Assembly (NCBI GenBank): GCA_938083505.1
Contig: CALKCF010000004.1
Span: 62,001 to 126,000 of the forward strand
Direction: 5' to 3'
Length of the DNA: 64,000 bases
Source: an uncultured archaeon
Lineage (GTDB): Archaea > Thermoproteota > Nitrososphaeria_A > Caldarchaeales > Wolframiiraptoraceae
In this document: one piece after another, positions 1 through 8,529 of the stretch
How positions within the stretch are numbered: the first letter of the stretch is position 1
How the letters are laid out: each line of letters begins with the position of its first letter
Program-made: the position numbers and the translations under genes
The notes under the pieces: generated by a model
What the model was told of the DNA's origin: nothing
Database searches by the model: none
What the model saw: the letters and a program-made list of their open reading frames with translations, nothing else

Positions 1-985
1 CTACACTTTGCCACGTCTTGGTCGCAACCATCTTGTAAAAGTCTAGATATATTGGTCCCCAGTTGGCTACGGGCCCTGTTAGGTGGGCGGTCGGGCCGTA
101 TTCTCTCATGTCGCTGTAGTGGCTGAAGCTCCATACCTTCTTACCCTTCTTTTGGTAATCTTCGGCGACCATTAGCACCGCTGGCGTATCCTCTGTGTAG
201 TTAACTACATCGCAGTTCTTATCGTCAATTAGGGCAGAGGCTGCAAGTCTCGCCTGCTCCGGCGCAACCCAATTGAAGATCCACGTTACATGCGCTTTTA
301 CGTCCTTTCCAGTTCTCTTCTTATATGTATATTGAGCTCCGAGTACGTAGGCATTTATATGTCTGACAACCTCCGGTATCGGATATGCAGCAACGTACCC
401 TATGACGCCTGTTTGTGTTATCGCGCCTGCAGCAAGTCCGCATAGGTAGTAAAGCTGATAGAATTCCGCGAATGCCGCACTCATGTTCTGTGGCGCGTTC
501 CCAGCAGCACCGCTCCTGTAACCCGATATGTGAACAAAGTACCTATCGGAGTACTTTTTAGCAGCGTCGGCTGTTGCGTCCATGAAACCAAAGCTCGTCG
601 TTATTATCAGCTCACAACCTTTTGCTACCAAGTTTTCGATGGCCGGCGTAACTTCAGGCTCCGGAACGCTCTCGATGTAGTAGCTTTCAACGTTCTTGAA
701 CCTCTCATCGGCCCATCTCCTGCCTCTATCGTGTCCATAGCTCCAACCGTAATCGCCGACTGGTCCAACGTACACGTATCCTACCTTAATCGGCTTTAGC
801 TCTTTTACTGGTAATGTGTAGGTGACAGTTCTTGTGACCTCGACTTCCTCCGGCACCCTAGCAAGATAACCTGCAGCACCGCCTGCAATGCCTGCGGCGA
901 TTATGCCGCTGATCGCCGCGGCCTTTGTGATGCCAAGAAACTCCCTTCTGGAAATCTTTTTTTCATTTACTGCATTTTTGTTCAT
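1..985 (-). CDS. BMP-family (basic membrane protein) substrate-binding lipoprotein, 3' end outside window
   Basis: Substrate-binding protein of the BMP/Med family, which in known cases feeds nucleosides or purine-like compounds to an ABC importer. Reading the minus strand gives 328 codons open to the window edge. The N-terminus carries a twin-arginine-like segment (KISRREFLG) followed by a hydrophobic, Gly/Ala-rich stretch, so it is probably exported folded and membrane-anchored. The mature part contains family-typical stretches such as KVGYVYVGPVGDYGWSYGHD and, later, YVAAYPIPEVVRHINAYVLG. The start at 985 is chosen because an A/T-rich TATA-like box is centred about 26 nt upstream near 1011, which makes the mRNA leaderless; an in-frame ATG at 1006 would overlap that box. 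Permease and ATPase genes would lie to the left of the window. Substrate not known. Confidence 0.85.
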   Translation of the reverse strand, partial: MNKNAVNEKKISRREFLGITKAAAISGIIAAGIAGGAAGYLARVPEEVEVTRTVTYTLPVKELKPIKVGYVYVGPVGDYGWSYGHDRGRRWADERFKNVESYYIESVPEPEVTPAIENLVAKGCELIITTSFGFMDATADAAKKYSDRYFVHISGYRSGAAGNAPQNMSAAFAEFYQLYYLCGLAAGAITQTGVIGYVAAYPIPEVVRHINAYVLGAQYTYKKRTGKDVKAHVTWIFNWVAPEQARLAASALIDDKNCDVVNYTEDTPAVLMVAEDYQKKGKKVWSFSHYSDMREYGPTAHLTGPVANWGPIYLDFYKMVATKTWQSV

Positions 986-1114
986 ATTTACTGCATATTC
1001 GAACATTTATTTAAGAATATTTTTACACAAATATGTCAATTTGACACCCCTTGGAACACCAGCTGAACGTTGTAAAAAACGTTTATATCGTCGACGAATA
1101 ATTGAAGTCACAAG
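986..1114. promoter_or_regulatory. Divergent promoter region, BMP lipoprotein gene / threonine synthase
   Basis: This spacer separates two genes read outward. On the minus side a TTAAATAAATG-type box lies near 1006-1016. On the plus side GTTTATATCG at 1081-1090 is centred roughly 28 nt before the GTG at 1115. Both spacings suit leaderless archaeal transcripts. No further operator-like symmetry was noticed. Confidence 0.5.
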
Positions 1115-2338
1115 GTGGTCGGGCTAGTCAGGACGATAAAGCTTGTATGTAGGGATTGCTCCGAGGAATACGAGCCCCACCTTCTCTATATGTGCCCGAA
1201 GTGTCTAAGTGCCCTAGAGGTAAAGTATGAGATATCCGGCGTTTCGAGGTCGACTTTTGAGAAGAACGATAGATCCATCTGGAAATACTTCGAACTGCTA
1301 CCCATAGAGGATCCGAGCAACATCGTCAACATAGGCTCCGGTAACACACCGTTAGTAAAGGCCGACAGACTCGGTGAGGAGCTCGGAATAAGAAAGCTCT
1401 ACATAAAGAACGACACAACGAACCCGACGTTCTCATTTAAGGACAGACCGGCTTCGGTGGCTGTCTCTAAGGCGAAGGAGTTTAAGCTAAGCGCTGTCGG
1501 TTGTGCCTCGACCGGGAACCTTGCGTCTGCGACCGCGGCGCATGCTAGCAAAGCAAAGCTTCCCTGCTACGTCTTCATGCCTTCAAACGTTGAGCGGAAC
1601 AAAATACTGCAGGCAATACAATATGGTGCAGAGGTGGTACTCGTGGACGGTACTTATGACGATGTGAACAGGCTCGCACACATATCTTGCGACCTATACA
1701 ACGTGGGCATGGTTAACGTGAACCTCAGGCCTTACTACGTTGAGGGGTCAAAGACTATGATGTTCGAAATAGTCGAGCAGTTGGGTTGGAGGGCTCCTGA
1801 CCACGTCATAGTTCCCATGGCGAGCGGCGCACTCCTTTGCGCTCTTTACAAAGGTTTGATGGAGCTTGAGGAGCTTAACATCGTGAAAGGTCATACTAGG
1901 GTGTCAGGCGCTCAGCCTGAAGGTTGCTCACCGATAGTTCATGCGTTTAAGAAAGGCCTGAATCATGTCGTACCAGTTGAGAAGCCTAAGACTATCGTCA
2001 AAAGCCTCGCGATAGGCATGCCCGGTGACGGTACCTTTGCGCTCATGACTGTTAGGAAGAGCGGTGGTGTATGCGAATCAGTAACGGACGAGGAGATCTT
2101 GGATTCCGTTAGGCTTTTGGCGAAGACGGAGGGGATTTTTGCAGAGCCTGGCGGGGCGATAAGCGTCGCGGTCTTAAAGAAGCTGCTGGAAGATGGCAAG
2201 GTCGACAGGTCGGAGGAAGTGGTCTGCTGCGTGACGGGTGCAGGTTTCAAGACGATCGAGATGATTTCCCAGCAAGATGTTAAGACAAAGTTAATATTAC
2301 CCAAGACTGAAATGCTCGATATGGTATTCGCTCGGTGA
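1115..2338 (+). CDS. thrC: Threonine synthase
   Basis: PLP-dependent enzyme that converts O-phosphohomoserine to threonine in the cytoplasm. The 407-residue length is normal for the archaeal form. The N-terminus holds a small zinc-ribbon-like pair (CRDC near residue 12 and CPKC near residue 27), common in archaeal ThrC. The PLP lysine lies in NPTFSFKDRPAS (about residue 105-115), followed by a Ser/Thr-rich phosphate-binding loop (GCASTGNLASATAA), and a C-terminal Gly-rich segment (VTGAGFKT). Start GTG at 1115 fits the TATA spacing. The MoaD-like gene begins 6 nt downstream, so the two are probably cotranscribed. Confidence is high for the fold and good for the substrate; related threonine dehydratases and cysteate synthase share the fold. 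Confidence 0.9.
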   Translation: MVGLVRTIKLVCRDCSEEYEPHLLYMCPKCLSALEVKYEISGVSRSTFEKNDRSIWKYFELLPIEDPSNIVNIGSGNTPLVKADRLGEELGIRKLYIKNDTTNPTFSFKDRPASVAVSKAKEFKLSAVGCASTGNLASATAAHASKAKLPCYVFMPSNVERNKILQAIQYGAEVVLVDGTYDDVNRLAHISCDLYNVGMVNVNLRPYYVEGSKTMMFEIVEQLGWRAPDHVIVPMASGALLCALYKGLMELEELNIVKGHTRVSGAQPEGCSPIVHAFKKGLNHVVPVEKPKTIVKSLAIGMPGDGTFALMTVRKSGGVCESVTDEEILDSVRLLAKTEGIFAEPGGAISVAVLKKLLEDGKVDRSEEVVCCVTGAGFKTIEMISQQDVKTKLILPKTEMLDMVFAR

Positions 2339-2344
2339 GGTTTT

Positions 2345-2659
2345 ATGGCGAAGGTTAAGCTCATCATGACAAGCGCGTTGGCCATGTACCTGAGCAGTGA
2401 GCGAGAACTTTACGTCGAGGCGTCAAGCGTTCGGGAGTTACTTAACCGGCTCTCTGAGAGGTTTGGTGATGCGTTCAGGCAGAGGGTCTTTAATGCTGAC
2501 GGAAATCTGAAGAGCTTCGTGGTCTTATACCTTAACGGAAAGAACATAGAATTCGCAGGAGGACTCGATGCAAAGCTCGAAGATGGTGACGAAGTGCTGA
2601 TACTTCCGGCGATAGGCGGAGGTACCGCAAACATTAACACGGGCCTTCAGGCTGCTTGA
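2345..2659 (+). CDS. MoaD/SAMP-type ubiquitin-like sulfur-carrier protein with a tail beyond the diglycine
   Basis: Small beta-grasp protein of the archaeal MoaD family (104 residues), which acts as a sulfur carrier for molybdopterin/tungstopterin synthesis or as an ubiquitin-like protein modifier. Visible hallmarks are the LLNRLSERFG helix, the VLYLNGKNIEF strand and the DGDEVLILPAIGGG end of the fold. Family members normally stop at Gly-Gly, whose free carboxylate is thiolated. Here 11 more residues (TANINTGLQAA) follow GGG, so the active end is masked unless clipped. It sits 6 nt after thrC. A MoaE gene lies far away at 52.3 kb and an AOR, which needs a pterin cofactor, at 8.5 kb. Function inferred from fold only. 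Confidence 0.8.
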   Translation: MAKVKLIMTSALAMYLSSERELYVEASSVRELLNRLSERFGDAFRQRVFNADGNLKSFVVLYLNGKNIEFAGGLDAKLEDGDEVLILPAIGGGTANINTGLQAA

Positions 2660-2923
2660 ATAGAGCGGTGCAATAAGCATTATCCGTATATCAAAAAATT
2701 ATGTAACTTCGCTGGAGTTTATAAAGCAACGAGCAAAAAGCGCATAAGCGAGAAGTTAAAGGTATAAGATGGCTTAATCCCCTCGCTATAACACTGAACC
2801 CCAAAAAGAGAATTGAAAGTTGATTTCTTAGCAGAGACTTTTTATAAAGTAACACTCATCAGACTCGGTCTCGGAATAATACTCATACACAAGTGACATA
2901 AATAGGTAGAAGGGATCATTGAT
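2660..2923. other. Intergenic stretch with a possible small RNA near 2748-2790
   Basis: No convincing ORF. A good TATA-like box (GTTTATAAAG, 2717-2726) is followed about 26 nt later by GCGAG at 2748-2752, which can pair with CTCGC at 2782-2786. A second TATA-like box (TTTTTATAAAG) occurs near 2838-2848 without an obvious product. No C/D boxes or tRNA fold were found, so the RNA is only a suggestion. Confidence 0.25.
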
Positions 2924-3855
2924 CTATAATGGGAGAAAAATGAGTTTTTCTGGTGGTAGTATTTTGTTTATTTTGTTGGCTACGAGCATAAGTAGTCCTC
3001 CTTTGAGCATGTTTAGAGATGATAAGCTTTTTTCGAGTTCGTCGTTTGACGAGAACCTTTTCATCTGTTTTTTGCATTCGCCTCTGCCTTTTTTTACAAC
3101 TTTTTTCATTAGATTTTCGTATACCTTTGTAACTTCTAAGCCTTCTTCTTCAGCCTTCGTTATGGCTTTTATTGCCAAGCGTCCGCTTAGAGCAGCATTA
3201 TCCATTCTAACACCTCGGTATAAATCAACTAAACCCGCAGCATCCCCAACCAGCATTTTATAGAACATGTAAAGCGTGTTTGGATCTAAATTCATATCTC
3301 TGACAAAATAATAATTTACAGTCGCTCCTGATTCTTTTCTCTCAAAATCTTGTGGCCGCAATTTCCATCTGATACGTGAAAGCATTCCATCAGCGCCAAT
3401 AAGATAACGAGCCTTTAACCTCCTTATACTCGCCTTCCGCTGACATCTTAATGATTATTTTTACCATTTTTATTTTCAACAAAATCAACTAGTGATGTGT
3501 TCTCGCTAAAATCTGCACCAGCATCCACTGCCAACAAGTTGAGCCAACTGTCAAAGGTGGATCTCTAAAAGTTTAGCATCCTCATCTTGCCTCGTAAAAC
3601 CTTGTCCTTCGGAGTTATCATCTCAACCTTAAAAAGTTCATTTTTACAAAGCTTATCTCTAGGTATCTTCTCACCAATAAGTTTCTCAAAATATAAAAAC
3701 TGAATCCCAGAACAAGGCTTGTTCCTAGGGGTCTTAAACTTCTCAATAACCAATGTCTTAAAACCACTTTTTGCCGCAAACCTTGCAGCAACAGAACCAG
3801 CCACACCCCCACCCACAACAACCACATCATACTCTTCCAAGAAACTCATCCCCAA
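2924..3855 (-). pseudogene. Decayed FAD-dependent geranylgeranyl reductase-type gene
   Basis: Remnant of a geranylgeranyl-reductase-family flavoprotein, which in archaea saturates the isoprenoid chains of membrane lipids. The first part (3855-3565) encodes the N-terminal Rossmann motif VVVGGGVAGSVAARFAA and a PRNKPCSG segment typical of the family. A stop then interrupts it. Pieces in other frames follow (DAGADFSENTSLVDF; ARYLIGADGMLSRIRW around 3415-3360), and the last open stretch (3385-2924) has VGDAAGLVDLYRGVRMDNAALSGRLA, the conserved second FAD motif. About 100 residues usually found between the strand segment and VGDAAG are missing. At least two frameshifts, a stop and an internal deletion mean it cannot make a normal reductase. 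Confidence 0.8.
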
Positions 3856-4100
3856 ATTAACATGTATTTTACCTTTTTATATTTGCAGAAATTTATGATT
3901 TTCTGTTAAGAGACATTAAAAGCCATGTTTACTCTGCGCTAAATTAACTCTAAATATTGTGGACTCTTGTCCGTTCTAGGTGTCGTGAATGTAAAGTTGT
4001 ACGTAAGGATGAGTTTACCTTGCAGGTATTTTTAGGTCCTCTTCGAGTTTATAACAAGTTTCAATATAAAAACCGAACCAAGGGTGGGTTTTGCTAACGC

Positions 4101-4592
4101 CTAGGATTTTAGAACACGAGCCTCCATATAGTAGTCTCCGGTATAATGGAGTAGTGGGTTGAACTCTCTCCTTCTCACGTGCTCCTCTACTACCTTTCCT
4201 ACAAGAAGATAGTGGTCACCGAATAGTTCCATGTGTACAATAACGCATTCAAGCGTTATCGGTGACTCGGCGATGCCAGGGGGTCTAATCTTCTTGGAGG
4301 GAACCTTCGTTAGCATCACCATGCTGAACTTATCGACGTCCCTACCCGAGTAGCTACCGCAAACTTTAACCTGGTCGAGCATCTCTAAGGTCGCCACATT
4401 CGCCGTGAATTCGCCAACCTCCTTGAGGTTCGAGAAGGTCTGTCTCTCCGGCGCTATAGCGATTGCTACATACTTAGGGCTGAAGCTGACTGGCATCACG
4501 AAGCTAGCCGGCATGATGTTCTCCCTACCCCTGCCGTCAACACTCACCACCAGCAAAACTGGTCTTGGGAATATTTGCTGAGATATGCGCAT
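4101..4592 (-). CDS. Flavin reductase-like FMN-binding split-barrel protein
   Basis: 163-residue protein of the flavin reductase/FMN-binding split-barrel family. These bind FMN and either reduce free flavin or act as small flavoproteins for partner oxygenases and electron carriers. The pattern PRPVLLVVSVDGRGRENIMPASFVMPVSFSP near the N-terminus, the NLKEVGEFTANVAT segment and the LLVGKVVEEHV strand are typical. The ATG at 4592 follows an AT-rich region with TTTAAATAAATTTT about 35 nt upstream. It stands alone, between the decayed reductase and the ATPase gene. Electron donor and partner cannot be read from sequence. Confidence 0.85.
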   Translation of the reverse strand: MRISQQIFPRPVLLVVSVDGRGRENIMPASFVMPVSFSPKYVAIAIAPERQTFSNLKEVGEFTANVATLEMLDQVKVCGSYSGRDVDKFSMVMLTKVPSKKIRPPGIAESPITLECVIVHMELFGDHYLLVGKVVEEHVRRREFNPLLHYTGDYYMEARVLKS

Positions 4593-4830
4593 ACCCTCAA
4601 CGTAATTTTTTTACATTAAAATTTATTTAAATTTTTAGAGATTTTTAAAATAATTTTGTACTGGCAAATGCTCTGGACTCAATGTACCAAGCATAACTTT
4701 TACCAACGACCCTATTGTATAGGTCAAGCTTGCAGCACTAAGAGTTATGTCAACAACATCTTAAGCCAAACCAACATACCGTGATAGCATTCCTTAAACA
4801 TTCAAAACTCGGAGTTATGCTCATGCTCCC
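4593..4830. other. Intergenic stretch, promoter of the flavin reductase only
   Basis: The part next to 4593 is very AT-rich and carries the flavin reductase promoter. The remainder (about 4660-4830) has no ORF, RNA-like fold or repeat that I can support. Confidence 0.4.
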
Positions 4831-7716
4831 CTAAAAATTCATACTAGAAATCTGTATGCGCTTTTTACATTTGTACAATTTATTGACCATGCTTTCATAA
4901 AGGCACGAATCAGTGTATTCATTCCTGTAAACTTCGATTACGGAGTCTACCTTTTCTCCATAAATATTATGTTTAAGTGCTTTTTGAAACCTCAGCTCAG
5001 ATTCGGGTATCAGGAAGTTTGGCACCACACGCTTCACTAGTTCAAACTCAGCAAATGGTAGGGCTGCAGCTAACGTCAAAGTAACAAAATCTTGGGGTGA
5101 AAGTGGCACCAGCTGGAAGAAGCTCCTTAGGCCTTCCAAGCCGACTATCATGCACAATAAGAAAGCTTCCCATAAGATAGCAAGCAGTAGCCACTTATGC
5201 GGCTTAACCCTGCTTATCGGATGCCTTATCGAGCATAGGTTTAACGCGAGAGAAAGCTCAATTACGACAAAGGACAAGAAGAGGATAGTCCTAGCAACCT
5301 CGATGCCCCTGCTCATGTTCGATAGGAAGAGCCAGATTAGGAATGGTGTATGGATTAAAGTTATCAGAACTAGTAGGAACCTAACCTCACGCGAGAATAT
5401 CGACTCTTTTGGATCTCTTGGTGGGCGACTCATGAGTCCAGGTTCAGGAGGTGTTAAGCCGAGAGCGATCGCAGGAAGTCCGTCCGTTGCCAAGTTTATG
5501 TATAGTATGTGTACCGGTAGTAAAGGAAGCGGAAACCCTAGGAGCACGAGTATTCCTATGCTCACCACCTCAACTATGTTGCTCTCGAGTAGGTAGAGCA
5601 AAAACTTCTTGATGTTATCATATATCCACCTGCCCAGCTCTATCGCCTTCACGATCGTCGCAAAATTATCATCGGATAAGACCATATCCGCCGCTTCCTT
5701 AGAGACCTCCGTCCCTGTTATGCCCATGGCGATGCCTATGTCGGACTGCTTCAGCGCTGGTGCATCATTCACTCCGTCACCAGTCATTGCAACGATCTTG
5801 CCTTTTCGCTTCCAAGCCCTAACTATCTTCAACTTATCTAGGGGAGAAACTCTTGCGTAAACCGTAACTTTCTCGCACACCTCGTCAAGCTTGGCATCGT
5901 CCATCACTTCCAGCTCTTGCCCCGTTAATATAATATCACCTTCTTCGTAGATATTCATGCTTTTTGCTATAGCTACGGCTGTCTGTTTGTGGTCACCAGT
6001 GATCATCACAGGCTTTATCTGAACCTGTTTACATGTCTTGATAGCCTCTATGGCATCCTCCCTAGGCGGGTCTATCATGCCAAATAGGCCGATTAGCACA
6101 AAGTCTCTTTCTAGCCTTTTGGCATCCGCACACTCTTCACGTTCAACTTTTCTGTAGGCAACTGCTAAGACCCTGAGGCTTTTTGTTGCCATCTCGTTAT
6201 TCACCGCTAGCACCTTTGACCTTAACTCCTCCGATAGCTTTACCACTTCTCCGTCCAAGAGTACTCGATTGCAAGAATCCAGGACTACCTCGACGGCCCC
6301 CTTCATGTACGCAATCAAAGAACCGTCAGGTGTACTGTGGACCGTCGTCATTTTCTTCCTCTCCGAGCTGAACGGTACCTCGAAGACCCTCGGGTTTGTC
6401 CTCCTAAGCTCTAACTCGTCGATTCCGGCCTTCCTGGCAACTACCACAAGCGCACCTTCTGTCGGGTCTCCTATAACGCCCCATCCTCTATTAGTGTTTA
6501 CGAGTTGCGCATCGTTGCAGAGAACGCCTGCTTTGAGAAGCAAATAAATCGAAGCATCAGGCTCTATGACTTCTTCATCCTTAAAAAACTCCCCCTTCGG
6601 TTCGTAACCTACACCTGAGATCTTTATGCTCTTTCCTGAAACGAATAGCTGAACGACAGTCATCTCGCCCTTCGTGAGCGTCCCGGTCTTATCAGAACAT
6701 ATAACCTGAGTGCAACCGAGCGTCTCTACTGTAGACATTCTTCTAACTAGGGCGTTGTGCTTAGCCATAACGTACATACCTATTGCCAAAGTGCCCGTAA
6801 CTACCGCCGGTAGCGCCTCCGGAACGACCGCTACCGCTAGGGCTACCGTGAACATCATCATCTCAATGACGAAGCCAACCGTCAGACTACCGTGCAGAAA
6901 CAACTCCTCAAGGATGCCCGCGATAGCTATCAAGCTTATGACACTCAACACAACCCTTATGAGAAAGCTGCCTATCTCCTTCGTCTTCCTCTCGAGCGGT
7001 GTTTCTTCCTTTTCGATTGTTGCCACAGTTTTTGCTATCTTACCTAGCTCGGTATTCATGCCTGTGGCAACGACTATGCATTTGCCCCTGCCATACGTAA
7101 CTGTAGTACCTGCGAATACCATACAACGTCTATCGCTGATGCCCGCATCCATTGGCGAGGGTTCAACTTGCTTCAAAACCGGTACGGATTCGCCAGTAAG
7201 GGCCGCCTCGTTAACCTGCAGGTTAACGACGTGGACGAGCCGTGCGTCGGCAGGCACCTTATCGCCCGCCTCGAGAAGTAGCACATCACCAGGAACAACT
7301 TCTCTGGTTGATATGTTAACAGCTTTACCATCCCGGATGACGTTGACCCTTGGACTTAGCATCCTCTTTAGAGCTTCGAGTGCCCTCTCCGCCCTTAGTT
7401 CTTGGATGAATCCCAGGATTGTCGCCGCCATCACTATTATGAATATCAGTACGGAGTCGATGAACTCGCCTAAAATTGCAGAGATAAGTATGGCGACGAG
7501 CAATAGCAAAATCAGGACATTCTTAAACTGTCTGACGAATATCTTTAGACCTGAAACCTTCTTCGGCTTCTCGATTTCATTCGGACCTACTACTGAGAGT
7601 CTATTCATCGCTTCATCGTTGGTAAGTCCTTTTTCCGGGTCGGTTCTGAGCCTAGCTACGACCTCTTCGACACTCATCGAGTGCCAATTTTCAACCTTAG
7701 GCTTGCCACCTTCCAT
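4831..7716 (-). CDS. P-type cation-transporting ATPase (type II, Ca2+/H+ -like)
   Basis: Membrane pump of 961 residues that uses ATP through a phospho-aspartate intermediate. The N-terminal cation-ATPase domain (VARLRTDPEKGLTNDEA) precedes the first membrane pair. Actuator motif LTGESVPV is near residue 175, the membrane motif PEALPAVVTGTLAIGM near 300, the phosphorylation site CSDKTGTLT near 345, and the hinge MTGDGVNDAPALK near 640, followed by six C-terminal membrane helices. PEALPA and overall layout match PMR1/SERCA-like type II pumps, which move Ca2+ or Mn2+; PMA-type H+ pumps are an alternative. The C-terminus has a basic, Cys-containing extension (about 40 residues). No accessory gene is adjacent. 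Confidence 0.9.
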   Translation of the reverse strand: MEGGKPKVENWHSMSVEEVVARLRTDPEKGLTNDEAMNRLSVVGPNEIEKPKKVSGLKIFVRQFKNVLILLLLVAILISAILGEFIDSVLIFIIVMAATILGFIQELRAERALEALKRMLSPRVNVIRDGKAVNISTREVVPGDVLLLEAGDKVPADARLVHVVNLQVNEAALTGESVPVLKQVEPSPMDAGISDRRCMVFAGTTVTYGRGKCIVVATGMNTELGKIAKTVATIEKEETPLERKTKEIGSFLIRVVLSVISLIAIAGILEELFLHGSLTVGFVIEMMMFTVALAVAVVPEALPAVVTGTLAIGMYVMAKHNALVRRMSTVETLGCTQVICSDKTGTLTKGEMTVVQLFVSGKSIKISGVGYEPKGEFFKDEEVIEPDASIYLLLKAGVLCNDAQLVNTNRGWGVIGDPTEGALVVVARKAGIDELELRRTNPRVFEVPFSSERKKMTTVHSTPDGSLIAYMKGAVEVVLDSCNRVLLDGEVVKLSEELRSKVLAVNNEMATKSLRVLAVAYRKVEREECADAKRLERDFVLIGLFGMIDPPREDAIEAIKTCKQVQIKPVMITGDHKQTAVAIAKSMNIYEEGDIILTGQELEVMDDAKLDEVCEKVTVYARVSPLDKLKIVRAWKRKGKIVAMTGDGVNDAPALKQSDIGIAMGITGTEVSKEAADMVLSDDNFATIVKAIELGRWIYDNIKKFLLYLLESNIVEVVSIGILVLLGFPLPLLPVHILYINLATDGLPAIALGLTPPEPGLMSRPPRDPKESIFSREVRFLLVLITLIHTPFLIWLFLSNMSRGIEVARTILFLSFVVIELSLALNLCSIRHPISRVKPHKWLLLAILWEAFLLCMIVGLEGLRSFFQLVPLSPQDFVTLTLAAALPFAEFELVKRVVPNFLIPESELRFQKALKHNIYGEKVDSVIEVYRNEYTDSCLYESMVNKLYKCKKRIQISSMNF

Positions 7717-7774
7717 TTTACTATGGCAGAAATCGCTTAAAGATACTATAAAGGGTTATTTGTGTTGCTTAAAG

Positions 7775-8473
7775 TTAAGCAACCCTTTTTCTGACGGATA
7801 TTCCAACGGGCATAACGTACATCGGCCTCTCTTCTCCTGATACTCCCAAAACTTCTCCGACCTTATCATCGTAGAACGCTCCAACGGCAACTGTTCCCAA
7901 ACCCATGGCCGTTGCTTGGAGGTATATGTTCTGGCTCACGTGGCCAACCTCTATATGCACATACCTCTCCCCCCTCGTTCCATACCTTCTTGCAGTTCTA
8001 GTGTATATCGCGGTTATGACAATGTTCAGTGGAGCATCCTTTACCCAACTCTGTCCGAGGCAGGCTGACGCTAGTTCTTCATTAAAATCACCTCTTCTTA
8101 TAAGCTCTAGAGAATGATCTTCCGGTTGGTAGTGGTACACGCCAGCTTCCAGGCCTTCCACACCGCCACTCCTCACGACCACGTAAACCTCAAGCGGATA
8201 TGTGGCGCCTGCGGATGGCGCAGCTCTTAACATATTCCTGTGATCCGTTATACCTTGCGCACACCACACTAGTTGCGAAACATGCTCTAGCATGAGCTTA
8301 CTTGATGTATATCTTCTCTCAGACCTGCGCCAGTGTATTGCCTCCTCGACGGACACGTTACCCCTTAAGGATGGACTAGGAAGCACCACCTTTCTCATAG
8401 GCTTTAGCGGCAATGTATGGTCACCAAGTATTTTAAGATTTGTATAAATAAGCTTATGGATTATGTGAAGCAT
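7775..8473 (-). CDS. SagB-type nitroreductase-family flavoprotein
   Basis: FMN-dependent nitroreductase-fold enzyme of the SagB-like branch, about 232 residues. Members act as dehydrogenases or reductases; SagB itself oxidises azolines in peptide toxins, but standalone archaeal copies have no proven substrate. Motifs seen: RRSERRYTSSKLMLEHVSQLVWCAQG (FMN-binding RRS), RAAPSAGATYPLEVYVVV, VGHVSQNIYLQATAMGLGTVAVGAF. Start ATG 8473 lies about 30 nt from a TATA-like box shared with the divergent AOR gene; a TTG is directly upstream. No cyclodehydratase or peptide precursor gene is nearby, so a peptide-modification role is unlikely from context. The gene pair with AOR might share redox regulation (inference). 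Confidence 0.85.
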   Translation of the reverse strand: MLHIIHKLIYTNLKILGDHTLPLKPMRKVVLPSPSLRGNVSVEEAIHWRRSERRYTSSKLMLEHVSQLVWCAQGITDHRNMLRAAPSAGATYPLEVYVVVRSGGVEGLEAGVYHYQPEDHSLELIRRGDFNEELASACLGQSWVKDAPLNIVITAIYTRTARRYGTRGERYVHIEVGHVSQNIYLQATAMGLGTVAVGAFYDDKVGEVLGVSGEERPMYVMPVGISVRKRVA

Positions 8474-8529
8474 CAACCAAAAAATAAAAAATTAAACTTT
8501 TTTAAGGTGTTGTTTTTCTGGTATTTGCA
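8474..8529. promoter_or_regulatory. Compact bidirectional promoter, nitroreductase / AOR
   Basis: TTAAACTTTTTTAAGG at about 8496-8511 is near-symmetric and reads as a TATA-like box in both directions. It is about 25 nt from the AOR ATG at 8530 and about 30 nt from the nitroreductase ATG at 8473, so both transcripts would be leaderless or nearly so. Confidence 0.5.

Noticed and set aside
6710-7840. 376-residue ORF on the plus strand inside the P-type ATPase gene
   Set aside because: It is antisense to a full-length ATPase with all motifs; composition is Ser/Thr-rich and shows no domain, the pattern of a mirror frame.
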